A DNA stretch of 64,000 bases, taken from Aporrectodea caliginosa. Its lineage: Eukaryota; Annelida; Clitellata; Crassiclitellata; Lumbricidae. Position numbers and translations under genes: made by a program. The stretch spans positions 3,495,616 to 3,559,615 of the forward strand of contig JACEVL010000150.1 in the NCBI GenBank assembly GCA_020284085.1, in the 5' to 3' direction. Below the pieces are notes generated by a model. It searched no databases. It had not been told where the DNA came from and worked only from the letters and a program-made list of their open reading frames with translations. Each line of letters begins with the position of its first letter. Position 1 is the stretch's first letter. This document shows, in pieces, positions 46,016-57,926 of the stretch.

Positions 46016-46396
46016 TACTTACTTACAATGTCAAAAATACTAATTGCACAACAGAATAATATTATAGTTCGATTAATAGTGTTTATGATACTTGTTTTAT
46101 AAATTATGCAAATGTTTTACAGCAATTAATATTATCATTCACCAAAGAGGTTCTATTGGAATTAATCCGCAAACTTTATCGAAGATTTATATACCATGCG
46201 TTTGAAGCGTTTTAAAGGTGTTAACTGAATTTTTCTGTAATTAACGACATATTGTGACTGATGATAAACAATTTGCAATTTTGATCGACCCAAAATTTAA
46301 GTCAATAATTGTCGTAAAATCATACGTACGGTCTATTTATTATTATTTCAAACTTTAAGACATCAGAGGCCTTTGGCGACAATTCGAAAATGCATA

Positions 46397-47306
<910 letters not shown>

Positions 47307-47629
47307 TTTGACCACCTCTTTTGTCGTTCTTGCTGATAAGTCCACACAATTACCAAAATACTGGCGTTCCGAAGTAGTATAATACGAAAACACAAAATCA
47401 AACTGATTTCTCATCATGTAACTGCTCGGCAAACACATAGGTCTGGGTTTAAACTCCTCCCTTAACATAAAGATAATAGCAACTTCACTGTTTAACTTGC
47501 GCCCTCTATCGGTGGGAGGATGACGTAGAGACGTAGAAGACTGGCCACCCGCCCTCATATGCCGAGGTTGAGCAAAATGAAGTTGCTCGCACTTCGTTTA
47601 TTCATGACCGTAGAAACTGCTTTTATAGC

Positions 47630-47730
47630 GCTTTAGTTTGTCGACCTCGCTAGGTGGCGCAAAACTAAAGTAAGCAATAGTTCGCGTCCTTAGACTTTTG
47701 GCGGTAATTCGTCGTAAATAAAGTCTTATG
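47630..47730 (+). repeat. GCTAGGTGGCGC dispersed unit, copy 2
   Basis: Repeats 39185-39300: CGCTAGGTGGCGCAAAACTA, AGTAAGCAAT, CCTTAGACTTTTGGCGGTAA. Confidence 0.65.
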
Positions 47731-47804
47731 AATCAGCAACTGCATTCTGAATATTAATTATGAAAGACTTCTTTAACGCAATCGAAGTTCACAGAAATTA
47801 TGCC

Positions 47805-47890
47805 CTTTTGAGTGGTAAAGTAAAAAGACGCAAGCTGCTGGAGTTTAGACACCTTTAAATCGTATCTCCGCATTGCTATTAATAAATTTC
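47805..47890 (+). repeat. Family-D dispersed repeat
   Basis: GCCCTTTTGAGTGGTAAAGT, AAAAGACGCAAGC, TTTAGACACCTTTAAATCGT, TTGCTATTAATAAAT. Confidence 0.75.
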
Positions 47891-48139
47891 ATTCAAACGC
47901 TGGACGGTTACTTCTTCAGAAATAGTACTGAGATCGGAATTGGTCGGTGATTGAGACCGTAACACCTCATCCCTAGCAAGAATCATATTAACGGTGACTG
48001 TGTCGCTGTTTTATTTGTGCTATGGAATTGATCTCCTTGATGTCGTTCGTTGTAAGCAAATGAGGAATTTCCTCTCAGAATGTCTGATTTTACACTAGAG
48101 GATTTTGAAATACTTAAGAGTATGCAGATGTGAAGGCCT

Positions 48140-48620
48140 ACGCCAAGTTTTAAGCTTATAGACTATGAGACTACATCCAACGACAATGATGCCGCCAGTG
48201 GTAACATCCAGACCGTCCGTGGGAAAAGAGTTGGAAAGGACGAAAGGCCGACAGAGAAGAAGCATATGAGCAGAAGAAGAAGGGTCACGAGGTCAGAGGG
48301 AATTCCCAATGCAGAAATCCCACTTGTAGAAACTGCTTCCTAAATACCCAGAACAGCAAACAGTGAGTCTATCCCTAGCACACCTAATGTGTATAATATC
48401 AGATGATTAATTGTAGCATACGACGAGATTTCTCAGAAGAACAACGCAGAATGAGTGACTGGTGAGAGAGATTAGTTAGTGCAATTGTATCCAAAGACAA
48501 TGATGCCAGCAGTGATTCCGGAATGTCCTTGTGAAAGAAGCAGGCTGCTGGGACGAAAGGAGAAGAAGAAGAAAGGTCAGGAGGTCAGAGGAAAATCCCA
48601 ATAAAGAGCCACTTGACCAC
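48140..48620 (+). repeat. Two diverged ~130-bp direct repeats
   Basis: CAACGACAATGATGCCGCCA...GGACGAAAGG...GGTCACGAGGTCAGAGGGAA (about 48178-48320) is echoed by CAAAGACAATGATGCCAGCA...GGACGAAAGG...GGTCAGGAGGTCAGAGGAAA (about 48490-48600). No coding signal. Confidence 0.6.
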
Positions 48621-48883
48621 GTGCTATCGACCGGCCGTACACGTACCACCAAGCATGAGAGAGCATGAGACAGAGTGCTCCCATGCTACAGTCTCAACGA
48701 CTGAGATCGGCAGCTATCGTACCAAATAGGATCTACATCATCAGGTGTCTGACATTCAAAACCTATTGCACCACCAGCCACTCGCTGACATTATTTTGCT
48801 CTTGTCTCTTGGCCACGTCGTCAGCTTCTGCAAAAAGACTCAGAGGAGCAGCTTTTGCGCGGGCGAACATTGTGTGTGTCCAC

Positions 48884-48952
48884 AGTTTAACGACAGCTTA
48901 TGACAACATAGGCCGTTTCCGCCGACAAAGATTAGTTTTGGCATATTACAGC
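48884..48952 (+). repeat. Family-B dispersed repeat
   Basis: TTTAACGACAGCTTATGACA...GTTTCCGCCGACAAAGATTA...GGCATATTACAGC, preceded by TGTGTGTCCACAG, as at 33280. Confidence 0.9.
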
Positions 48953-49027
48953 GAACATTGAAACAGGGAATGTGAGAAGAAGTACGAACCAAGAACGCAG
49001 TCTGCGTCGGTTCACACTCTGCATTCT

Positions 49028-49110
49028 TGAGCGCCATTACAGAGCGATTTAAAGGTGTCTAAACTCAGCACCTTGCGTCTTTTGACCCACCCCTTTAGAA
49101 AGTAACTAAG
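49028..49110 (-). repeat. Family-D dispersed repeat, minus
   Basis: AGAGCGATTTAAAGGTGTCT, GCGTCTTTTGACC, CCTTTAGAAAGTAA. Confidence 0.75.
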
Positions 49111-49349
49111 CAAGTAAGTATATTCTTTATTGAACTAGTTGCAGAAGATTCGCACTCGGTGTACAAGCATCAAGTAATACACAATCAGAAATCATTATGA
49201 ATACAACATTCTCCCAATAAAATGTTTCTTCACGTTATTGTCTAGTGGAGTGAGCATTCTGTCGTGAGATCCAGGAGGGAGACCAGAGGAGACCATTAGC
49301 AATAACTCTGCACAACTTTCTTTTCATAACGACGTGAACGGCCTTTGAT

Positions 49350-49850
49350 GCCTAAAGATTTCGTTAAACTTTGGCAATGCAATCATCAATGGCAAACAAT
49401 GTAAGTTAAAATGCTAACTTTGGTAAGGTCAAGTCGACGTCAATAACTATCTCTGGCAGCCACAAGATGTCGTTACGTAATGAAAACTATCTTAATCACC
49501 GGTAAGAGTAGGCCTTGTTGTTAAGACGTAGGCCTATAATGTACACCAGAGTGCGGATATGCAATTGATTTAATAAAGAATATACTTACTTACTTACTGT
49601 TACCTAACACAATTGAAATCACAGGGTGACGTTGAACCAATGCAATTCGTCGTTAACGTCATTAAAAACTCTGGCACCGACTAAATGATCACCAGCAGGT
49701 ATTTATAAACATTTCAAAATATACAAGATATGACAACTTTATCAGTCAGTGGACCTGGCAGCCAAGAATGTCGTTAGAGAATTTGATAATGCAATATTCT
49801 CTTAGAAACCTTTAAAACGCTGCCAAGCGTTGCAATATAATTAGTAAATT
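49350..49850 (-). repeat. Module M copy 3, minus, interrupted
   Basis: Inverted relative to copies 1 and 2 (GGCAGCCACAAGATGTCGTT, CAAGCGTTGCAATATAA). Interrupted at about 49510-49600 by a LINE-3 3' tail (GTACACCAGAGTGCGGATAT, TAATAAAGAATATACTTACT). Confidence 0.8.
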
Positions 49851-49859
49851 TCGTTCTAT

Positions 49860-50645
49860 CGTTATCTGTAATCCTGCATCATTAATAAGAAGGAAAATTA
49901 TTATTCCATGCGAACGGTGAGAACTGTTCAACACATTTAGCCTACCTACCATCTTATTTTCGTTATTGTCTAGTTTTTTTAAAAGATTTTTACTGTTTTG
50001 CTCTTGTTTCAGTTCTTGTGAATAAGAATAGATAATTATTTTAGTTGTAATTTTAGTTTTCGTTTAGAAAATTATACTGCTATTGAACAAATTTTCATAC
50101 CGAAGTCAACGGCCTTTGATGTCCAATGATAATAATATCGAATCGCCGATTTCCTTCACATGAACAGGGATAAGGGAAATTTCGAATGCAACGTTAGGCC
50201 AACGTATACAACCCTGGCAGTGACCCGAGAAGTGTCTAAAAGTTGTGTGAGCCGACCTCAGCCAAGTACATATTATCTTAGACGGATGAAATTATACATT
50301 ATATCCGACATCACTGTATTATTATTAGTATTGTTTTTAGTTGGCTATTAATGTTTCCAAACATTGTATGAGCATGCCTCTATCTCAGAGCCAAAACTTG
50401 GGTGAGCATCGGCGCCTTTGGGGCCATGGCTCCCGAGCCTCTTGGTCACCATAGCAGTCACATTACTATAATTGTGGTGAAATATAGGCCCCAATGTTAT
50501 TTCTTTACAAGGTTATCGGGTGCAGCTTCAGTCAGTGACGTCATTTAGTGCGGTACCAGTTTATTCAGTGCACGAGGCTATTCCCATGAGATTAAGTGGT
50601 AACGTTTCTAGATTTGGTATCGAGTTAATGCATGTAGATGGATAA
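49860..50645. other. No gene recognised
   Basis: Contains TTTTAGTTTTCG-type repeat (49950-50060). Short ORFs only. Confidence 0.35.
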
Positions 50646-50650
50646 TAATT

Positions 50651-50730
50651 GAGCTGTAATATGCCAAAAACTAATCTGTGTCGGCGGCAACGGCCTATGT
50701 TGTCATAAGCTGCCGTTAAACTGTGGATCC
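50651..50730 (-). repeat. Family-B dispersed repeat, minus
   Basis: GAGCTGTAATATGCCAAAAA...GGCGGCAACGGCCTATGTTG...CCGTTAAACTGTGGATCC, then ATCCATCC. Confidence 0.9.
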
Positions 50731-50807
50731 ATCCATTTCAATCAGTAGTTGGCGTTCGATAAACATTTGGCTTATGACTGTTATCTTCATTGTGTTGTGA
50801 GTCATTA

Positions 50808-50808
50808 A

Positions 50809-50845
<37 letters not shown>

Positions 50846-50867
50846 TTCTCTTTCTCTATTCATCCAT

Positions 50868-50903
<36 letters not shown>

Positions 50904-50960
50904 CCATATATCTATCAATCTGTCTGTCTATTTATCTGTCTATTTTCTTCAGGTAGTACA
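50808..50960. repeat. (CTGT)n / (CATC)n microsatellites
   Basis: CTGT units, CTCTTT units, then CATC units from 50860 to 50910, then TCTGTCTATTTATC. Confidence 0.9.
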
Positions 50961-51141
50961 GGTCCCTGGTACGAAAACAATGAGGTCGGAGTCAACGGCC
51001 TATGATGCCGAAAGATGTCGTTAAACCGTTGAATCAAACTGAAATTGTGATGAAGACGATGACGATGACGACGATAAAACAAATTTGTTTGAATACATGT
51101 ATCATGAGATCCAAGTGCAACAAAAGTTTCCAGAAATAATG

Positions 51142-51235
51142 CCTTTTTTAAAGGGATGGGGTCAAAAGATGCAAGCGGATGAGTTTACACACCTTCAACT
51201 TGTAGTCTTCCGTTGCTATAAATAAACGACCGTAC
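51142..51235 (+). repeat. Family-D dispersed repeat
   Basis: TTTAAAGGGATGGGGTCAAA, AGATGCAAGC, GAGTTTACACACCTTCAA, TTGCTATAAATAAACGA. Confidence 0.75.
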
Positions 51236-51239
51236 TACA

Positions 51240-51895
51240 TTAATTGACTCTTCCAGGCTTGTGTGCATTAGAGGCTTTTTAAAACAAACTTAATATGTTA
51301 CATTAGGTTAATATTTTTGATTGCTTGATTTTATTGATTGATTTCATAAGTAAAAATTTACAAATAGAATAAGAATTTAATGTCATAATTACTATTTACC
51401 AATTAAGACCTAGAGCACACAACCATACTCTGCCACCCAACTAAAATTATCAATTTATTCCCAGATCCTTATATAAAAATATTTACTAGTTTATTTTAAA
51501 CTTTTCTAAATAACTTTTATTATCCATTATCACTCATGTAAACATTTCTGCGTTTTTGTCAGATTGTTCTTCTCAATAAAACGAATATTTAAACGGGAGC
51601 TAATTGCTATAAGAAAACAGTGAGTTAATTTCTGTAAGAAACGAACACTGCCACAGATCAGTAACCTCTCTCGGATGACAGCTGACGGTAGCGACAGCTT
51701 GTGGCTGGTAATACATTTGGCGTCGTTATCCTAACTATACAGTGTTAATTTGAACAAACGAAGTTTGGACTGAATTCCAACGGTTAACCGACTTTTATAG
51801 CATCAAAAGCCGTTGAGACCGATAGGCATTTGTAATTTGGTTAGTTACTTTATAACGATGATTAAAATTAGTTGTTCGTTAGTTTCTAGTTATCT
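51240..51895. other. AT-rich, weak family-C traces
   Basis: GTAGCGACAGCTTGTGGCTG (51688) and ACCGACTTTTATAGCATCAA (51788) are degenerate C-units. No gene. Confidence 0.4.
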
Positions 51896-51897
51896 AT

Positions 51898-51970
51898 CCT
51901 GTGTCAAAACATAGATCAGGCTATTAGCGTCGCCCTTCTCCTTTATCCAGGCATGGGACTGGCACCACCC
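51898..51970 (+). repeat. Family-A dispersed repeat
   Basis: CTATTAGCGTCGCCCTTCTC, CTTTATCCAGGCATGGGACT, GGCACC. Confidence 0.85.
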
Positions 51971-52204
51971 CCGTAAATGGCAATGGCGGGGTTAATCTAG
52001 TCCAGTGCACTGACAAAGGTTTTATTGGTGCACTGACACCAGACACACATAGACCAGACATGACGCACTCATCTCTTGACCACACAGTTCAAAGTACTTC
52101 GCATGGGAAATAAGAACTAAATTACTTTAACATTTTATAATAATTAAGATGCTGTTTACAGACATAATGACCTCTCAACGCTAACACTAAACTATTGGGT
52201 TAGT

Positions 52205-52285
52205 TGTTGTTTAACGACACTGTTTCATAACATACTGATTAGCGTCGCCCTCCTCCTTTCTCCAGGCTTCGGACTGGCATTCCAG
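52205..52285 (+). repeat. Family-A dispersed repeat
   Basis: GTTTAACGACACTGTTTCAT, TTAGCGTCGCCCTCCTCCTT, GGCTTCGGACTGGCATTCC. Confidence 0.85.
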
Positions 52286-52494
52286 AGTAGGCTACGAACA
52301 GTGGTGGAGTTCACACACTAACTAACTGAACGCTTTCTGTTCTTATATTATTTGAAAAAGCATTTTAAAATAGATGCCGAAAGAAATTATTGCATTATCC
52401 AGTTCCCAACGAAGTCTCTCAGATCGTAGACAGCAGATACTGGTGACACAAGCAAGTGGAGAATAAGGATCCGTGTGGCGACCCCAGTGTGATC

Positions 52495-52645
52495 CTCGTT
52501 AACGATAACGGTAACGAAGATGTTCGTTAACGAAAATAAATTGATTGCGTTAACGATAACTATAATTAGGCCTATAACTTAAAAATATCATTAACTATAA
52601 CTATAACTATATCGAAAATAACACTAACGAAACGTCATCGTTATT
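52495..52645. repeat. GTTAACGATAACG palindromic repeat
   Basis: Dense overlapping GTTAACG, TAACTATAACTATA and inverted TTAGTGTTATTTTCG-like blocks; likely a degenerate non-autonomous element interior. Confidence 0.5.
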
Positions 52646-52984
52646 TTTGTTAATACAAACAAATAAAAATGCAATATCGCCAAATATGAGGACGTGAAAA
52701 TGGACTACAACTAATAGCCTATGTTCGCCCTGGACTTTGGATTTGTGAATTAACCCAGTAGTAGTGGCGCGCAGTTGATTAAATTCAGCTATTTCGTAAA
52801 CGTTTGTATAGCCATTACGACTAGCGCAAATTCGAAAACTTAGTAGTCGTAGTAATCTTGTAATCAAAATGTCTCTTAATAGATCTTGATCAACCGCAAT
52901 TGTGGGAATGCTGACTGGAGTCATTTCAAATAAAAAGCAGTCACAAATAAAAGTTCGTGTATCAGCAGCATTATTGGTGTTAAT

Positions 52985-53092
52985 GAGGGGCCGATATGAC
53001 GGGGGTCGATATGACGGGGCCGATTTGAAGGGGTTGTTTTGTCGGGGCCGTTTTGTCAGGGCCGATTTGTCCTGGGCCGTTCTGACGGGTCA
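52985..53092 (+). repeat. 15-bp minisatellite, about 7 units
   Basis: GGGGCCGATATGACG, GGGGTCGATATGACG and five diverged units. Because 15 is a multiple of three, the forward frame reads a pentapeptide-like series (GADLK, RADLS). No start, flanking frame or second domain supports a real protein. Confidence 0.8.
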
Positions 53093-53506
53093 TCGAATTA
53101 TCCACCAGGCGCCAAGTGTTATTAGACTAATTTTTATTAGAATAAGTTAATTCACAGTGACTGTAATTCGTACAAGACCAAGACGTCTAAGATCTCTACT
53201 GTCACAAGATGCCCCTAACGCGCGCATTCTCTTGACCGAGCAGAGCATTAATTTTGTTGATGGTCTACATACAGATTACAGAACCTCACAATGAGGCATT
53301 GTAAGAGCCGATACATAAACATACTGCACATTTGCAGAAATCGGTTAACAAGAGACAGATGGAGCCAAAACAATTCCAAGCAGCTTAATATCTGGTGGCA
53401 GTAGACACCAGTGCACAAGTAGCCAATGAAATGTGGCTTCCCATTGACCAATAACTGATCTAGAGTTTGCTAGAAGTACATAGGCAGGCTATTCGTGTAT
53501 CGCCCA

Positions 53507-53665
53507 CAGTGGAGGCGCCAGGATTTCAGGTTGGGGGTGCTTCAGGTTGGGGGGTGCCCTCTTGTCCCCTCCTCCCTGTGATTTGCAGTGATTTCCCACT
53601 TTTTGGGGGGCTGAGCCGCAGTTATGGGGGGCTAAGCCCCCCTATTGCCTCTGGCGCCGCCACTG
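53507..53665. mobile_element. hAT-type miniature element, 159 bp
   Basis: Ends CAGTGGAGGCGCCAG and (inverted) CAGTGGCGGCGCCAG. A perfect 8-bp duplication ATCGCCCA lies at 53499-53506 and 53666-53673. Confidence 0.92.
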
Positions 53666-53992
53666 ATCGCCCAACGCTGTGGCGACTTTGAACAGTGAAT
53701 GGAAGGAAACAATCTGATGCCACACCATATTTAATGTAATTCAAAACCAACTCTGGTCATAAATTATCTTACTAGCTAGGAATTGAAGGAGGCAAATTCT
53801 GGGATTACAGTTCAAACGAGAGACGAAATGTCGTTTCCTGAATAAGAGAGAAACACTATCTAAATAGAATCAGTTCTAGGCTTCTAGCTAAAGATTTCAT
53901 CGTGAACGTCTTTACTTACTTACGATCGAGCGCCAACAACCTCCACAGTTTAGGATTCGCATCAACTAACTATTTACTTATTGGCTGACAAA

Positions 53993-54056
53993 ATGTTCCG
54001 AGTATTTTGTACGGCGATTATTTTCTTAGACATCGTAATTTTTAAGATAATAGTCG
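53993..54056 (+). CDS. Candidate exon 1 (signal peptide/anchor) of the propeller gene
   Basis: ATG in a good context (ACAAAATGT) opens MFRVFCTAIIFLDIVIFKII, a short hydrophobic segment suited to a signal peptide or type II anchor, followed by a strong donor GTAAGT at 54057 in phase 1. An acceptor TTGTAG at 54599 lets the frame continue as GDQESTSYANCL. The gene assignment rests on phase agreement and adjacency, not on homology. Confidence 0.55.
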
Positions 54057-54599
54057 GTAAGTAGAATGTTTTTCTCACACATGTATACATCATTCGCTAT
54101 CGTAATCTGAGCTTAAATTTAACCTCTTCAAGAAAATATAATCTAAGCGAGTTCCAATCTGATTTCTGGTTTTCCAGACGCAACTCGGATTATGTCTATT
54201 ACAAAATAGTTTTTCCGGTTAGGTCTAGTTTTTTTAGAATTAAAGGGAGTGCATTACCCAGACACATTAAACTATAGGCCTAATTTTATGTCACGAGTTC
54301 TTTTATCCGTTTTAATTAGAAAGATACAGTCGACAACAACTTATGATATTCATTGCCATTTACTCCGTGTTTATCTCCGGTATCAAAATTGAATTCTGAT
54401 ATTTAGTGACAGTGTTTCCAAATTTAAAGGATTAGTTCTACAGAACCGGGGACATTGTTGTGTTTGGTCTATGCAATCATCTTCATTCAAAGCCGGCTAA
54501 TTATTTTTCGCTTAAAGCTCATCGAGACCATTAGGAAGAATCAACATAAACGATTGAGATGATAGCCAATATTTGCTTATGTATATTGATGTCTTGTAG

Positions 54600-54978
54600 G
54601 TGACCAAGAGTCAACGAGTTATGCAAACTGTCTGTTGACGAACACCTGCTTTGGAAGAACGACGGACGATTTGGCAAATGGAAGATCAACGACGTCGAAG
54701 AAAACTGAAAAAGAAATCACATCAAACACTCAAAATACTTTCACTAATTCAGAAAATGCAATAGCTACTAACACTAAGATTTCAGTGCACACCTTGCAAG
54801 ACTGTATCACTGCAAAAGTCTGCAACTCACACAACAACACCAATCTCAACAGCCATACAACTCAATAGAGTTACCAAAAGAAAATCCCAAGCAACGAACG
54901 AAGTCGCAGAAGAATCCACTGTCGCCATGACAACAGTTGACGCACAGAAATCAACTTATGACTCGAAACCATCAGAAG
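54600..54978 (+). CDS. Candidate exon 2: Ser/Thr/Asn-rich stalk, frame broken
   Basis: From the acceptor at 54599 the phase-correct frame is open to a TAG at 54866 and is rich in Ser, Thr and Asn with possible N-glycosylation sites (NTQNTFTN, NNTN). The +1 frame is open from about 54768 through Ser/Thr-rich sequence (THTTTPISTA, ATNEVAEESTVAMTT) to a donor GAAG|GTAGAA at 54978. That donor is phase 1, as needed by exon 3. The two halves overlap by about 100 nt but differ in frame. Either there is a 1-nt indel (pseudogene or sequence error), or a cryptic intron: TACTAAC followed by ATTTCAG at about 54768-54785 looks like a branch point and acceptor. Confidence 0.45.
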
Positions 54979-55497
54979 GTAGAATTCGAAAACCTTTTCA
55001 AAATGTTACAAATGGTATTTACAGTAAAATTATAATATAATTTAAATATATATTATAATATAATTTAAATATAAATATATTATTATACAACATACTATAA
55101 ACATAATTTTTATTATGTTTAGGCCTATATAATACTGTGTAGGCCTAATATCATATTTAAAGCGTTATTATGAGTAATGTTATTAAGTTTAATGGTAATG
55201 GTACTGAAGGTAATGTCTTGGCCTAGTAACACGGCCATCGGACTTTGGATAGTGGCTGATCATGAGAACTTGGTATCAGAGCAAATGCCCCAGGTGAAAA
55301 AGCCTTTACCCTGGTTGTTGCCCTGCCAATAACTTGCCAGAATGTTGGTCCTGCTCGACATAAATCGCCCCTGAAACTGGTTACTCGTATGGCTGTCCTG
55401 ATTATGCGCTGGTTACAAAAAGTGTCTGGCGCCGCCTCTGCTAGTACTACTTGAAAATTTTTCACTTCATTCTTTATAACATGGGTTTCAATTGTAG

Positions 55498-56498
55498 CAT
55501 ACAGCCTCGGTTTGGTCTCGAAGTTTAAACCACTTTCCTGTTTGTCAATGAGAGTGATCAAGATGAAGGACCTCATTTACGTACTATGTATCGACACTAA
55601 GACAATAAGAGCCTACGAGGGTAGCATTCCATACGATCTGCTAATGATAACTATTACAGAAGAAATAGGAATTCTTGAAGACATGGTTGGCATTGAAGAC
55701 ACGAACAGTCTTTACGTTAGTGACTTGAAATGCAGATGCATCTGGAAGATAGACACGGTTAAGAATAAAGTTGAGAAATGGTTGTCGAAAATAGGCTACG
55801 GCATCAGGTTTTCAGTATCCAATGACAATCATCTACTGGTGTCGAAAGTCTCTGAAGATCTTCTGCATTTAGAGATTTACGATCAAAATGCGAAACTTGC
55901 AAGAAGTGTTTCACTTCCCAGTGACTTCAAAGTTCCATTCCATGCCATTCAGAAACCGAATGGAGAATTCATCGTCAGCCACTACATAAAAAACAGGTAT
56001 GGCATGTGTGTAAGTTTCTTAAGCGCTGATGAGCAAATTATCAGTCAGTTTACGCTGAAAGAATCAGCTGGTTTCAAGAATCCTCGGATTTGGTACAGAA
56101 ACCACTATGTTTATGCAACTGAAATGTTGAGTGGGAAAGTATACATGTTTGACTGGAATACTGGAAACTGGGCGCTAACTCAGCTTAGTGTCACAATAAG
56201 CAGCGACTCAGCAGACAGCTCTAAAGAGGTTGCAACTTTCCGACGCTCTGATGGGCGTATCAGGCAGTTCAAAGAAATCCGTAGGCAGTGTTTGAAGTTG
56301 TTTTGGGATACGTGTAACGATAATCTTTTGGCGTATGAATATATCTTGGATAACATATATCTATTTGACACAAAGACCCTAAAGTGGAGTCGTGTGGGTC
56401 AATTGCAGAATGAAGGATTGTATTACGACACAAACAAAATGCAGTTCATTGCGCCCTTTCGCGGATTTGTGAATATTTGGACATTAAACAAAAACTGA
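55498..56498 (+). CDS. Candidate exon 3: NHL-like beta-propeller protein
   Basis: Preceded by acceptor TTTCAATTGTAG at 55497 and open to TGA at 56496. From residue 18 or so it reads as a single beta-propeller: blades DLIYVLCIDTKTIRAYEG, NSLYVSDLKCRCIWKID, GIRFSVSNDNHLLVSK, FHAIQKPNGEFIVSHYIKN and HYVYATEMLSGKVYMFD. The pattern (x-LYVSD..x-IWKI, then HAI..P.G.FIVSH) matches a family of NHL/YVTN-type proteins common in marine invertebrates, usually of unknown function, probably binding a partner through the propeller face. With exons 1-2 this would be a secreted or type II membrane protein with a mucin-like stalk. An ATG at 55548 or 55563 could serve as start if exon 3 is expressed alone. Confidence 0.7.
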
Positions 56499-57225
56499 CT
56501 TGAGAGGCAACGATGAATTCGAGGCATCTGAGATTTTTTAAACTCGTCGTATGAACACTTTATGGTTAATCTCCGTTTCCCGTGTTTACCTCGCCAACAA
56601 CATTAAGTCACAGAAGTGCATACCGATAGTCTAGCTGCATTAATATATCTTAGCTCAGCTGACAGTAGTTTTCTTGAGCTAATAATTTGTTATTCGTGCA
56701 AAGGCAGTGGCGTACCGTACGGGGGGCAGGGGGGGCGAGTCGCCCCGGGCGGCACTTGTGCAGCCGCGGCAAAATAGGGTTGAAGAAAAATAAAAACGGA
56801 TTGAATGTTGGATAAAAACTGAAAAAGTAGGAGAGAGAGAAAAAGGGAAGAAAAAGAAGGAAGGAAAGAAAGAAACCGTCACTATGGTTAAGTCGCCTTG
56901 ACTTCCGATGCTGCCCCTAAGCCTCCGTTAGGGACGGCATCACTCTGAGAGGTCTATGTTAAAAACACTAAACATAATTGTAGAAAATGGAAGCAGTTTT
57001 TTAGTGTTAACTAAATATGAGCATATCATATTATTATCCATAATCTAAATAATGGGGCTGGATTTTGAAAAACACTAAAAATTCGGAGCTGAAGCGCAGA
57101 GAAAATCTAAGAAAACAATAGGTCTAGTAGGTGGTGCCGCAGCTACGCGCCGATATTTTTTTCTTCTACCTCCGCAACTCATGCAATATAATGTTCTATT
57201 CAGTCAGTTGAAAATGTAGGCTATA

Positions 57226-57852
57226 GGGGTCGTCCATTAATTATGTCAAGAAATTTTAGGCAGTTTTTGACCCCTCCCCTTGTCAACAACTGTCAAACAT
57301 TGAAGGACCCTAAAAAATTATGTCAACAATCCCAGAACCCCCCCATACAAAAAAGAAACACAATGGCTCAATACATGTAGAATAATTTTTTAGATTTTTT
57401 ACACTAAAAATGCAATCTCGAATGTCAAAATATATGAGTTTAGTTTATTACCAGCTTTTTAGTATTATTAACCATTAAGCACTTTATACATTTTTAGCAT
57501 TACCTAATGTTTAAGCTACCATTTTGAAGGGTCTGTGTTGTTTCATTGGAAAAAATTTCCTGACGTCAAATTGTACCGTACCCCCTTCCCCCGCCCCCTT
57601 GTCAACAACTGGCAAACTTTTCCAAACCCCTCCCCTATTTTGTTGACATAATTCGGAGGAAATGTTGGATAACATCTGGCACACAGACCGAGAGGTACCG
57701 AGTTCGAGCCCCCGTTGGGCGGATATGTTTGTAGGCTGCTATTAGCGCCGTTGTATTGCAAGCTGTCTGTTCTGTTAGTAGTTAAGATTTAAATTGCATA
57801 ACATGTAAATGTACAGCGCAGTGCGTTTGTCAGGCGCTTATTAAAGAAAAGA

Positions 57853-57910
<58 letters not shown>

Positions 57911-57926
57911 ATTAATGGACGACCCC
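57226..57926. mobile_element. GGGGTCGTCCATTAAT TIR element, 701 bp, nested
   Basis: Inverted GGGGTCGTCCATTAATTAT ends flanked by ATA on both sides (57223-57225, 57927-57929). Subterminal CCCCTTGTCAACAACTG repeats occur near 57275 and 57597. The short duplication argues against hAT and for a Harbinger-like or related class. Non-autonomous. Confidence 0.85.
57664..57909 (+). mobile_element. SINE-4 copy inside the nested element
   Basis: TTGGATAACATCTGGCACAC (head truncated by about 20 nt), GAGTTCGAGCCCC B-box, GGCTGCTATTAGCG, then GCGCTTATTAAAGAAAAG and a (ATT)n tail. Innermost of three levels. Confidence 0.85.

Noticed and set aside
52902..53150. Pentapeptide-repeat protein
   Set aside because: The five-residue pattern comes from a 15-bp minisatellite; no start context or flanking frame.
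55223..55576. 117-aa minus-strand ORF next to the propeller gene
   Set aside because: Overlaps the supported plus-strand exon and its intron; no recognisable motif.
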